Notes under the pieces: generated by a model
Told to the model about the DNA's origin: nothing
Database searches by the model: none
The model's input: only the letters and a program-made list of their open reading frames with translations
DNA from: an uncultured Anaerococcus sp.
Lineage (GTDB): Bacteria; Bacillota; Clostridia; Tissierellales; Peptoniphilaceae
Reading direction: 5' to 3'
DNA length: 13,863 nucleotides
Assembly: GCA_902465755.1 (NCBI GenBank)
Contig: CABQOK010000015.1
Coordinates: forward strand, 1 to 13,863
Shown: positions 1 to 8,523 of the stretch, piece after piece
Layout of the letters: each line of letters starts with the position of its first letter
How positions within the stretch are numbered: position 1 is the first letter of the stretch
Program-made: the position numbers and the translations under genes

Positions 1-75
1 TGGTTTTAGGCTATTATCTATTGTCTCTTGAATTTCAAAAGGTATTTCTTCTGTAAGAGTTAAAGGATCACTTGT
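1..75 (-). other. Start of a second G5-like domain (cut by window edge)
   Basis: Residues about 2763-2787 read LTEEIPFEIQETIDNSL and end at the window edge. The E-x-IPF and D-x-x-L spacing is the typical opening of a G5 repeat and parallels the first copy. Only the first 25 residues are visible, so the call rests on this opening motif. Confidence 0.5.
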
Positions 76-3000
76 TCTTTGTTCTGGTCCCTTCTTCTTG
101 GTACCGTATTCTATAATTTTTGCTTGTGCTTCTACATTTTCCTTATTTCTTACAAATTCTGGATTCGGTTGTTCTACCCCATCAATGTATTTGTATTTGT
201 AGATATCAATCTTATATCCAGCTTTACCAGCAAATACTACATTTTCATCCCCTTCATACATATCAGGGTTTGCTTTACGAATAGCTTTTTCTGGAATAGG
301 TATTTCAGTTCTTACTTCTTTTTCTTTGTAAGTTATAACTGGACCTGTTTTTGTAACTGTAGGTGGGGCTATAGTTTGATTACTTTTTCTATCATCATGT
401 CTATATGTGATAGGTTCTATTAAGTTATAATTTCCTGCTGGTAAATCAGCCTTTGCTTGTACTTGGAATTTGATTTTAGCTGTCTGTAGTCTACCTATTC
501 TAGGCTCCCCACTTTTCATTCCTATTTTACTGTCACCTGAATGATATTCTGTATTCCAACTTGTTGATTCAGACTCATCCAAGCCCTTCCAAGTTTTAAT
601 AGTACCCTCAACAAAAGTGAACTTGCCATTTGAATTAAGTTCAAATAATGGTCCGATAATTCGTGTACCGTCATTTTTATTAGTTAAATGAATTTCAATT
701 TCAAATTTACCACTTCCAAGATCTGTAACACTTGTAGTTACTTCTGTACCACCATACATCTTTGTTATGGTTGGATTATCTATAGTAAATCCACTTCCAG
801 CTCTTAGTGGGTTTAGTGTATCTACTAGATTACCACTGATTTCAAGGTCAGTATTCGCTCCTGCCATTTGTAATCTTCTAATTAGATTATTTGTGGCTGA
901 CCTTTCTGTTGAGGACACTGTAAAGCTTTGATTATTAGCAGCAGCTTTATTATTTTCTTTGATATATACTTTTCCATCAGTTGTTATTCTAACTGTCCAG
1001 TTAGTATTGGCTTTTTCGTAACCTGGTGCTGGTTGGAATTCTTCTAACTTGTAAGTTCCAGCTTCTAGTCCTGCGAAAGTTATCATACCGTCTGATCCAG
1101 TTGTCATATATCTTTCGTTTTGAGAAGGATCTGGACCAGTTAGTTTAAAGACTGCTCCTTGAATAACTTTAGTGTCATCGTCATCTTTAACTTTTTTAAG
1201 TTTAAATTGGAATTTTTCTTTTTCGTTATTTACATCCAGAGAGCCTTCTGAAATATAGGAACCCTTCATGTCTCCAGCAGCCGCTTTTGTAGGATCTCCC
1301 ACTTTGACGTCCCCTACACTTTCATAGTAGTCAGCTTTCCAATAGATGTTGGAATTATCAATCAACCAGTCCATACCTGTACCGACGCCACCAGTTTCTT
1401 CTTTATAAGGAACTTTCACGTCAATTACTATTGGATTCGATGTAGCTGGAAGCGTTAGATTTAATCTATCAGGTTCTCCGTATCTACCTGCTTCTGTTTT
1501 TTCAGTTGCCTTAACAGTAGCAGTTATATCGTTAAGGTTGTAGTTTGCAAGTCTTAAATCAGAGATAAGTCCAGTTACTGGTTTGTCTAATTCGAATACT
1601 TTGTATTCTGCATTGCCATTATACCAAGTCATATTAGGATCTCTTGGATCTTGTCTATGGATAGAAGCTGTTGTTTGTCCAAGACTTCTTGCTTCTGGAT
1701 TTATTACGTATCTTTGAATTGCGTATTTCTCAGTCTTATTTATAGCAATAATTCTAGTACCCATGTATTGGGCAGTTTTACTATTGCCAGTCCAACCTGT
1801 CCATCTGTTATCGTAGTTTGACCATCCAGATGTGTTTCTGTTTTTAACATCAACCCAGTTTACATTATTTTCTGCTAGGAAGGATTTAAGCTCAGTTGAT
1901 TCTGTTGAAGCTACATAGTTATAGACTTTTGTCTTACCATCTTTTACTTCAAGAACCCATTTCTTATCGATTGGCTTGTATCCTTGAGGAGCTTTTGTTT
2001 CCTTAAGGATATATTGTTGTCCTTCTTCTAATGATTTGCCATCAGCAAACTTGAAGTCAACAATACCATTTGCATCAGATGTGCCTCTAGCAATTACAGT
2101 TTGTTCATCTTTGTCGTAAATAGTAAATTCTGCACCTTGAAGGGCTTGTCCATTTCCATTTTTCTTATAAACTTGGAATTTTTCTCCAACCGGTTTGTTG
2201 GTTACTGGTAACTGAATAGTAGTACCTTCTACAACTGATCCAGTTCCTGTGATACCAATTTCTCTAATGAGGACGTTACCAGTTTCATAAACTGTAACAC
2301 TCCATTTTCTAGTTGACTTAGAATAGCCTTCTGGCGCTCTAGTTTCTTCTAATGTGTAAGTTCCTGGTTCAATGTCGGTGAAATCAACGATACCATCGGC
2401 ATCACTAGATCTATAGATTACATGACCATCTGCATCAGTAAGTGAGAATGTAGCACCTTGAAGCTTCTCATTTCTATTTGCTTCGTTTAATTTTTGTATT
2501 TTAAATTGTCCAGGATTATAAGTCTTGTTAAATAGTTTAACTCTTTCTGTGTAGAATTTTGGTATTTCTTGTCCTGTCTCTGAACCTATTGCTATGTTAG
2601 AATTACCCTTTTGGTAAGATCCTGTGTGTCTAGATCCTTGTGAGAAGTAGTATGCTGACCACAAGTTTTTAAATCTTTGCTCGTCTGTAACTTTAAAAGT
2701 TTGTACTATTACATATCCTTCATTTGAGCTTACGCTTGGAACATCAATTTCAAGAGGATGCTTTTCGTGACCATAAGCTAGTAATCTTTCAGTATCTTTT
2801 AATAGTGATGGGTCATAAGTTATTCTGTGATCACCAACCTGGTCTCTGAAACCTTCTTGAGGATTTACATCTGTGTTCTTATATATCAAGTCATAGTTTC
2901 TCGGATCTTGGTCTGGTCTTATACCATAGGATAGTGGCATTAATCTTTGCTTATTAGCAGGAGTATCTGTTACCTTATAAACTTCTAACTCTTGGAATCC

Positions 3001-6000
3001 AAAGGCTGGATATCCATTAGCTACGTAGTTCTCCAATCCTGGTTTAGGTTTATTCATTGATAACCAGTCAAATCTCAAAGTTCTCTTACCACTAGAAAGG
3101 CCTGTTGGGTTGTAGTAGGTCATGGCTTTAAGATAAGTGTCGCCATTTTTATCAGTGTAAATATCGTAAATATATTCACTTGATAATGGTCCGCCTCCGC
3201 CTGAGGAATCATAAGCGTAGTAATCAGTCTTGATGTTTACTGGAAGCACCTTATCATTACTTTGAGTTGTTTGAATGTTTGGATGAGTAACAGTAGGGTT
3301 ACTTGATCCTGTTGTGTTATCTGGGTCAACAACTATTCTGAAATTATAACCATTTACTTTATCAGTTTGTGTTGCGTAATACTTATCTGGGATTATACCT
3401 ATGATTTCAAGTGAAGCATTTACAGCGTTACTATCTATATTATTTGTAAATTGGTAAGTTAAAAGATTTGTTTCATAGTTAAAGTATGGCTTAGCCAATA
3501 CATTTCCTTCAGCATCTTTTAACTCAGGAATTTCATAGACATATCTTCTGAAATCAAGGTTAGGGTCGAATTGAATCTTGAATAGACCGCCCTTACTTGC
3601 GTTAGCAATTGAGAAAGAAGCCTTATATCTGTAGGATTCAATACCATAGGCTTCCCAAACTCCTTCTGTCCAACCAAGACGTCCATCGTTTGGTTGATTT
3701 TGTTTTTCTTGAAGGATCATAGATTGGGTAATGTTCGTAACTGTTGCTCTTCCACCTTCTTGACCTGCTTCGATTTCTTCTAGGATATAATCTACACCGT
3801 TTTTAGGTGTTCCCACTCCGTCTTTAAATCTAGCATTATAGATTACTTTGCCGTCTTCGCCTACATGAACATCAAAGATAACTTGTGATTTTTGATATCC
3901 TGAAGGAGCGCTGATTTCTTCTATAATATATTCGCCTGGACTTAATTTGCCAAAACTTGCCTTACCATCTTCTCCTGATATTTCGTCAGATATAGTGTTG
4001 CCTTCAGAATCTTTCAATCTAAATGTAGCATTGGCTAGTGGTGTTTTGTCTGGTTTTATTTTTGTCACTTCTACTGGAAGTTTTGGGAATGGATCGTTTC
4101 CTATATTAAGATTAACTCCACTTTCTGCTGAAGTTGATAGACCAATTGACTCTTGAATTCTAGCTTCGTCTTTTACTCTATCATTGTCAGTTAACCAATC
4201 GTAGGATACTGCAGTGGATTCTGAACCTGTAGCTTTTACTTTAATTAGGAATCCCCAGTCTCCGTCTTGTCCACCAAACCTTACTGCAGGGAATTTTAGT
4301 TGATATCCAGTTTTACCAGTAAAGCTATCTGTTATATTATCTTTTCCTGTAATATCATCTGCCCTACCAGTATTTATTAAGTTAGTACCTGTGTATTGGT
4401 CTGCAGTTTGATCATACATGTGGTTTTTAACAATATTCCTATTACCTGGTCCGACATCTAATACTTCTACGCTTTTGATTTGGCCACCTAAGACATTTAG
4501 GTTTAATCTAGTGTCTTTGTTTGTATATCCATCATTTCTATTTGCTTCTGGTTTTAGATGGATATAAAATTCAATATCTCCATTTTCGTCAATCTTACCG
4601 TAGTGCAATGCGTTCATGAAGCTTGGATAGTTTGGATAGTATTGGTGATGGGCTAATTCTGTTTCAATTCTTCCGCCTTGCATAGCGATGTTATTACCAG
4701 ATACCGAAACTTTTCCATCATTAGATACTGTTATTGTTTTTCTGCTAGTGTCTAGTTTGTATCCATTTGGAGCTTTGTTTTCTATTAATGTGTAAGTTCC
4801 TGGACTTACATTTGAAAAGTTTGCTCGACCATCAGCATCTGTAACTAGTTCTATAGTTTCTTCTGCACTTTGTAGGGTGAACTTAGCACCTGATAGTTTT
4901 TTCTCTGGGTTATTGCTATCAAATTTTATAACTGTAAAGTCAGCCTCTTCTTCTTGGGTGGCTTGCGACATTACGTTGTAAATATGATAAGCACCGTCAT
5001 CTAGTGAGTAATAGTTGTATTTTTCTTTGTAGGAATATGTTGTTCCACCTATTGTTGTGTCTTCTGGCAATGTTTGAACTATTTTTTGCTTAGTCTTGCT
5101 TTCTTTGCCTTCACCTTCTATAGTCCAATATTTTGCAGCAGGTATAGTGATTTCTCTGTCTGCTTTGCCAACTTCTCCTTCAGAAACTTTTATTTCTGGA
5201 GAAATTGCATTGCCCTTATCATCTTTAACTACAAATCCTTGAGCTGGCATTTTCTTAGTAGAATCTATTCCTGCCCATGTTTGTTTTATAGTTAGATCTT
5301 GGTATTTGTTGATGTTGACTCCGCCCATAGTATATCCAGCATCGCTATCTGTTAATGAAGTGTCGTATTCATAAACCGCAATTGTTCCTGGTTCTTGAGC
5401 TGTGTCTGGGTTAGTTTCTTTTGCTGGGATAGTTTTATTAAGGTCAGTTTCTGCCTTCTTAATTACCATCTTACCAGTATTTTCATCTATACCATAGACT
5501 GCCATCTTTGATGATGTTAAGTCTTGTGCACCTGTCAAATCTCTTGTCGCAAGAGGAAGACCATTATTGGCATCTCCAGTTGATACTCCATCAGTAACTG
5601 TCCATCTTGCTGAGTCTTCTGATGTGAATTCTCCCATGATGGTAGTTCTGTTGTTCATACCAATACGTTTAGATGTTTTTTCTTTTACTTGTTCGTCAGT
5701 GTATCCCTTGTCAAATACTAATCTTACTGCTCCTGATTTTTTTCTGTTCTTTAATAAAACAGAAAAGTCAATCATGTATTTTTGTTGTTTGTTAAATACT
5801 GGTGTTTGGAAATTAATAACAACATCTTTGGTAGATTCTTTTAATGTATGGTTCTTGGATTCTCTAATACCAAGCTTACCTTCAATTTCATTTGTTGTTA
5901 TATCTTCTGGGTTTATAGGCTTTCCGTTAATAGTTATATTTTCATACCTTGATAAACCAGAACCTTTTACTAAAGTTGCGTTGGAAATAAGTCCTAATTC

Positions 6001-8361
6001 TAGTAGGTCCTTAGTTGATGAATAACGAACTGTCCAGTCAATTGAAGCTAATTCTCCATCTTTTACTATTGGATTTCCTGAAACGTCCATGTGGACTTGA
6101 TAGTCTTCACCTTGATCTACTATTTCAAGTACATCCTTTGAACCAGGTTCTATGATTTGATTTACTACATTACCATCATTGTCTACAACTGTTTCAGGAA
6201 GGCTTACAGCTTTTGTAACTCCTATTCCTGTGATTGAGTTTTTGATGGAGTGCCTTGTTGCATCTTTGTCTAGTTCTTTGATTTTTTCTACGTTGTAATC
6301 TACATCTATTGATAATGGTATTTGTAGATTTTCTGAAATAGACTCAGCAATTGTATACACTATAGAATTAGAATCTTTATCGTAAGATGGATTCGCAATT
6401 GTCTTTCCATTATTTACTATTGGTTTTAGTGTTGATGGATCTTTTACTGTAAGTCTATCGTCAAGTTTTATTGTAAATGATTGACCTTTTTGGATTGGTC
6501 CATCTTTTGTTGATACGTCAAAACGAGTTCTTATAGTGAACTTCTTGCCATCAAGATTAAGCTCCTTGGAAGCCATAGCAGCCATCAAAACTTGTGGGTT
6601 GAAGTTCTTGTCGGCGTCTTTTTCTATAAGCTTTTTGATAGCAGGGCCGTTGTCATCCATTAGCTTAGCTTGATCTTCTCTAGAAAGCTTGTATTTTTCT
6701 CCAAAGCTTGTTAGAAGCTTTTGGATTTCTTCTAGGCCATTTGACTCATCGGCTAGAGCCTTTTTTAATTCCTTGTCTGCCTTTTGGAGGTCAGTTTGAC
6801 CGAAGAAGCTCTTTACTCCATCTAGTAGGCCCTTCTTTTGAACCTCTTCTTTAGAATCTTTCTTTGCTTCTTCTTTTGTGTCTTCGATTAGTTGGTCAAA
6901 TTCTTTTTTCTTTTCTTTCTTTTCTTCTATTGTGGCAGGAGTTTTGTTTTCTTCTTTTTTTGAAGCTTCGTTTTTGTCTGCTGGCTTGTTGGCATTTTCT
7001 TCTTTGATAGAAGAGTCTGATTCTTGTTTTTCTCCCGATTTATTTTCGCTAGCTTCTTCTGATTTTTCTTCTTTTACTTCTTGAGACTTATTTTCTTCTG
7101 TGGATTTTTCTTTTCCTTCAGATTTATCTTCTGCCTTAGGTTTTTCTTGAGACTCTTTCTTATCTTGAGCCTTTTTCTCCTCAGCTTCTTTTTCATCCTT
7201 AGATTTACTTTCAGCCTCAGTCTTTTCCGCAGGGTCTTCGTCATCTTCGTTAGACTTTTCTTCTTCCTTAACGAATCTCGGGCTCTTTACTTCTCTTCCG
7301 TTTACCCCGTAGTTTTGAGTCTTGGTATTTTCCTTATCTACCTTTCCTACTAAGCTAAGTTTTAGTAGATATCCTGCTGGGACATCTAGGTCGACCTTTT
7401 CTTGGTAAGGGATATTGGTTGAGAATTCTCTTTGAATCTCAAATCCTTTCTCACCTGCCTTGTAGTAGTCAAGTTTGATTTCTGCATCTTCCTTCTTTAT
7501 ATTATCTAGGGATATTTTATATTCGATTTTGTTTTTCTCTAAGGATTTGCTCTCTTCGTCAACCTTATCTTTGGATAAGATGTAGTCTGTGTAGACAATC
7601 CTGTCATCTTTTCCGTCTCCATCTTCTTTGATGTAGGCGATTTGTCTTAGGTCGTCTTCCTTTTCTTTGATACTAGTTAGTCTCAATTCCTTAATATCAG
7701 GATCGTCTTCATTTTCAAATTCTATAAATTTATAAGAAATTCTTTGAAGATCGATATTATATCCATCAATATCCAAGGACATATCAAAAGAATATAGCTT
7801 CTTAGTATCTATAGCTTCCTTATCTATTGGAGCTTCTAGGACATATTCGATGGAGTTTTCTACACTTGGGCTTGTGATAGCAAGTGAGTTTAGACCGTCT
7901 TTGTCGTTTTTCTCCTCACTATAATCGATATTTGTCTCATCTTCTGATAGGTCCTTAACTTCCTTGACCTTGATGTCTACTAGGCTTTGGTTCTTGTTTG
8001 TAGCAAGAGAAAGAGTCATCTTTCTTTCTGAGTCATGGTCGGTATCTTTGATCTTTTCTACCTTTATAGTATAGATTAATCCGTCCTGATTCTCATTTAG
8101 ACTTGCCTCATGGCTTATCTTGTAAGCTTTCCTGTCAGTTTCGGACAAAACGATACTATCGCTTGTGTCATCATTTGTTTCGCTCTCTTCAACATACTCA
8201 TCTTCGTATTCGCTATTATCAGCGATTCTGATGTCTGTTGGCATTTGCTTATTCTTGTTTTTTGACAAACCAATAGCATAGACATTGGTCGGAATTGAAA
8301 TAGTTATAGCCAAAGTCAATGCGAATAGCTTTAAAGCAAATTCTTTTAATTTCCCTTTCAT
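1..8361 (-). CDS. Giant SpaA/Cna-B and G5 domain surface adhesin (3' end outside window)
   Basis: Minus-strand frame of 2787 codons from ATG 8361, with no stop before base 1, so the C-terminus is missing. An AAGGGGG ribosome site lies 5 nt before the ATG. Residues 1-29 form a signal peptide: Lys at 2, 4, 6 and 11, a hydrophobic core at 8-24 and likely cleavage after Val-Tyr-Ala 29. Then come an N-terminal region (30-363), a Lys/Glu-rich stretch (about 364-495), an adhesin-like beta-rich region (about 600-1100), five SpaA/Cna-B modules (near 1140, 1425, 1948, 2057 and 2379), large spacers, a G5-like domain (about 2664-2754) and the start of another. I saw no Cys. SpaA/Cna-B modules in Gram-positive adhesins and pilins are rigid stalks, often locked by Lys-Asn/Asp isopeptide bonds; G5 domains occur in wall-associated adhesins. 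Inference: a secreted, probably LPXTG-anchored fibrillar adhesin with unknown ligand. The anchor itself is not visible. Confidence 0.88.
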   Translation of the reverse strand, partial: MKGKLKEFALKLFALTLAITISIPTNVYAIGLSKNKNKQMPTDIRIADNSEYEDEYVEESETNDDTSDSIVLSETDRKAYKISHEASLNENQDGLIYTIKVEKIKDTDHDSERKMTLSLATNKNQSLVDIKVKEVKDLSEDETNIDYSEEKNDKDGLNSLAITSPSVENSIEYVLEAPIDKEAIDTKKLYSFDMSLDIDGYNIDLQRISYKFIEFENEDDPDIKELRLTSIKEKEDDLRQIAYIKEDGDGKDDRIVYTDYILSKDKVDEESKSLEKNKIEYKISLDNIKKEDAEIKLDYYKAGEKGFEIQREFSTNIPYQEKVDLDVPAGYLLKLSLVGKVDKENTKTQNYGVNGREVKSPRFVKEEEKSNEDDEDPAEKTEAESKSKDEKEAEEKKAQDKKESQEKPKAEDKSEGKEKSTEENKSQEVKEEKSEEASENKSGEKQESDSSIKEENANKPADKNEASKKEENKTPATIEEKKEKKKEFDQLIEDTKEEAKKDSKEEVQKKGLLDGVKSFFGQTDLQKADKELKKALADESNGLEEIQKLLTSFGEKYKLSREDQAKLMDDNGPAIKKLIEKDADKNFNPQVLMAAMASKELNLDGKKFTIRTRFDVSTKDGPIQKGQSFTIKLDDRLTVKDPSTLKPIVNNGKTIANPSYDKDSNSIVYTIAESISENLQIPLSIDVDYNVEKIKELDKDATRHSIKNSITGIGVTKAVSLPETVVDNDGNVVNQIIEPGSKDVLEIVDQGEDYQVHMDVSGNPIVKDGELASIDWTVRYSSTKDLLELGLISNATLVKGSGLSRYENITINGKPINPEDITTNEIEGKLGIRESKNHTLKESTKDVVINFQTPVFNKQQKYMIDFSVLLKNRKKSGAVRLVFDKGYTDEQVKEKTSKRIGMNNRTTIMGEFTSEDSARWTVTDGVSTGDANNGLPLATRDLTGAQDLTSSKMAVYGIDENTGKMVIKKAETDLNKTIPAKETNPDTAQEPGTIAVYEYDTSLTDSDAGYTMGGVNINKYQDLTIKQTWAGIDSTKKMPAQGFVVKDDKGNAISPEIKVSEGEVGKADREITIPAAKYWTIEGEGKESKTKQKIVQTLPEDTTIGGTTYSYKEKYNYYSLDDGAYHIYNVMSQATQEEEADFTVIKFDSNNPEKKLSGAKFTLQSAEETIELVTDADGRANFSNVSPGTYTLIENKAPNGYKLDTSRKTITVSNDGKVSVSGNNIAMQGGRIETELAHHQYYPNYPSFMNALHYGKIDENGDIEFYIHLKPEANRNDGYTNKDTRLNLNVLGGQIKSVEVLDVGPGNRNIVKNHMYDQTADQYTGTNLINTGRADDITGKDNITDSFTGKTGYQLKFPAVRFGGQDGDWGFLIKVKATGSESTAVSYDWLTDNDRVKDEARIQESIGLSTSAESGVNLNIGNDPFPKLPVEVTKIKPDKTPLANATFRLKDSEGNTISDEISGEDGKASFGKLSPGEYIIEEISAPSGYQKSQVIFDVHVGEDGKVIYNARFKDGVGTPKNGVDYILEEIEAGQEGGRATVTNITQSMILQEKQNQPNDGRLGWTEGVWEAYGIESYRYKASFSIANASKGGLFKIQFDPNLDFRRYVYEIPELKDAEGNVLAKPYFNYETNLLTYQFTNNIDSNAVNASLEIIGIIPDKYYATQTDKVNGYNFRIVVDPDNTTGSSNPTVTHPNIQTTQSNDKVLPVNIKTDYYAYDSSGGGGPLSSEYIYDIYTDKNGDTYLKAMTYYNPTGLSSGKRTLRFDWLSMNKPKPGLENYVANGYPAFGFQELEVYKVTDTPANKQRLMPLSYGIRPDQDPRNYDLIYKNTDVNPQEGFRDQVGDHRITYDPSLLKDTERLLAYGHEKHPLEIDVPSVSSNEGYVIVQTFKVTDEQRFKNLWSAYYFSQGSRHTGSYQKGNSNIAIGSETGQEIPKFYTERVKLFNKTYNPGQFKIQKLNEANRNEKLQGATFSLTDADGHVIYRSSDADGIVDFTDIEPGTYTLEETRAPEGYSKSTRKWSVTVYETGNVLIREIGITGTGSVVEGTTIQLPVTNKPVGEKFQVYKKNGNGQALQGAEFTIYDKDEQTVIARGTSDANGIVDFKFADGKSLEEGQQYILKETKAPQGYKPIDKKWVLEVKDGKTKVYNYVASTESTELKSFLAENNVNWVDVKNRNTSGWSNYDNRWTGWTGNSKTAQYMGTRIIAINKTEKYAIQRYVINPEARSLGQTTASIHRQDPRDPNMTWYNGNAEYKVFELDKPVTGLISDLRLANYNLNDITATVKATEKTEAGRYGEPDRLNLTLPATSNPIVIDVKVPYKEETGGVGTGMDWLIDNSNIYWKADYYESVGDVKVGDPTKAAAGDMKGSYISEGSLDVNNEKEKFQFKLKKVKDDDDTKVIQGAVFKLTGPDPSQNERYMTTGSDGMITFAGLEAGTYKLEEFQPAPGYEKANTNWTVRITTDGKVYIKENNKAAANNQSFTVSSTERSATNNLIRRLQMAGANTDLEISGNLVDTLNPLRAGSGFTIDNPTITKMYGGTEVTTSVTDLGSGKFEIEIHLTNKNDGTRIIGPLFELNSNGKFTFVEGTIKTWKGLDESESTSWNTEYHSGDSKIGMKSGEPRIGRLQTAKIKFQVQAKADLPAGNYNLIEPITYRHDDRKSNQTIAPPTVTKTGPVITYKEKEVRTEIPIPEKAIRKANPDMYEGDENVVFAGKAGYKIDIYKYKYIDGVEQPNPEFVRNKENVEAQAKIIEYGTKKKGPEQRTSDPLTLTEEIPFEIQETIDNSLKP
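100..372 (-). other. G5-like domain of the giant surface protein
   Basis: Residues about 2664-2754. After a PPTVTKTGPV linker the segment has EVRTEIPIPE, then VVFAGKAGYK and ends in AKIIEYGTKK. This matches the order of the G5 domain: an E-x-I-P-strand, a conserved Gly pair in the middle and a terminal hydrophobic strand plus Gly. A second copy begins right after it (bases 1-75, with TEEIPFEIQE), cut by the window edge. Confidence 0.65.
964..1227 (-). repeat. SpaA/Cna-B module 5 of the giant surface protein
   Basis: Residues about 2379-2466. Signature elements are FQFKLKKVKD, IQGAVFKL, GSDGMITF, AGTYKLEE and a PAPGY box that replaces the usual AP-x-GY. It is the last SpaA-like module before the spacer that leads into the G5 domains. 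Confidence 0.8.
1921..2193 (-). repeat. SpaA/Cna-B module 4 of the giant surface protein
   Basis: Residues about 2057-2147. Signature elements are FQVYKKNG, LQGAEFTI, SDANGIVDF, QYILKE and APQGY. There is an insertion between the DxxG turn and the QYILKE strand. It sits about 25 residues after module 3, forming a tandem pair. Confidence 0.85.
2269..2520 (-). repeat. SpaA/Cna-B module 3 of the giant surface protein
   Basis: Residues about 1948-2031. Signature elements are FKIQKLNE, LQGATFSL, SDADGIVDF, PGTYTLEE and APEGY. An 18-base stretch encoding PGTYTL (plus-strand 2350-2367) is identical to one in module 1 (4786-4803). This module is followed almost directly by module 4, whereas the others are widely spaced. 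Confidence 0.85.
3820..4089 (-). repeat. SpaA/Cna-B module 2 of the giant surface protein
   Basis: Residues about 1425-1514. Signature elements are VTKIKPD, LANATFRL, GEDGKASF, PGEYIIEE and APSGY, followed by a strand ending in GKVIY. The first Gly of the usual L-x-G-A-x-F motif is replaced by Asn here. It is separated from module 1 by a beta-rich spacer of roughly 200 residues. Confidence 0.8.
4708..4944 (-). repeat. SpaA/Cna-B module 1 of the giant surface protein
   Basis: Residues about 1140-1218. It has the family signature: an early Lys (about K1146) in a VIKFD strand, then LSGAKFTL, a DADG turn, PGTYTLIE with Glu about 1194, and the APNGY box. Lys and the Glu before the AP-GY box are the usual isopeptide and catalytic positions in SpaA domains. 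Bond formation is inferred, not seen. Confidence 0.8.
6877..7272 (-). other. Lys/Glu-rich low-complexity segment of the giant surface protein
   Basis: Residues about 364-495 are dominated by Lys, Glu, Ser, Asp and Ala in short irregular runs such as EEKK and KEEK, with almost no hydrophobic residues. This is expected to be disordered or partly coiled-coil and may act as a flexible spacer between the N-terminal region and the adhesin-like part. The stretch following it (about 495-600) is more helical in character. No exact repeat period was seen. Confidence 0.75.
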
Positions 8362-8373
8362 AAAATCCCCCTT

Positions 8374-8437
8374 GTTAGATATTTTTTTATATAAATTGCA
8401 AATTACACAAAATTTATAATTTACCTATTATCCTAAC
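8374..8437 (-). promoter_or_regulatory. Potentially structured 5' leader of the surface protein gene
   Basis: The leader contains nested inverted repeats. The outer arms GTTAGGATA (8429-8437) and TATCTAAC (8374-8381) pair with one bulge. The inner arms ATAAATT (8411-8417) and AATTTAT (8391-8397) are exact complements. The outer stem ends immediately before the AAGGGGG ribosome site (8367-8373), so folding could affect translation. Stems are AT-rich and weak, and I recognise no known riboswitch. Confidence 0.35.
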
Positions 8438-8440
8438 TAT

Positions 8441-8469
8441 ATTTTAATACATATCAGAGTTTTTTACAA
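8441..8469 (-). promoter_or_regulatory. Promoter of the giant surface protein gene
   Basis: On the minus strand a -35 TTGTAA (8464-8469) is followed after exactly 17 bases by a -10 TAAAAT (8441-8446). This is a good sigma-A type match. It would give a leader of roughly 70 bases before ATG 8361. Confidence 0.7.
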
Positions 8470-8523
8470 GGTATAATCTTCACATTTTCTTAAAATTTTA
8501 TATTCTATGATAATTTAAAAGAA

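Noticed and set aside
6877..7272. Lys/Glu-rich stretch as a tandem DNA repeat
   Set aside because: The composition is biased but I find no regular period or repeated unit at DNA level, so it is low complexity rather than a repeat array.
79..7353. Several short plus-strand frames (for example 79-423, 5567-6025, 6878-7353)
   Set aside because: They are antisense shadows of the giant minus-strand gene, rich in Phe, Ser and Leu as expected from reversed Lys/Glu codons. They have no domain signal and no ribosome sites.
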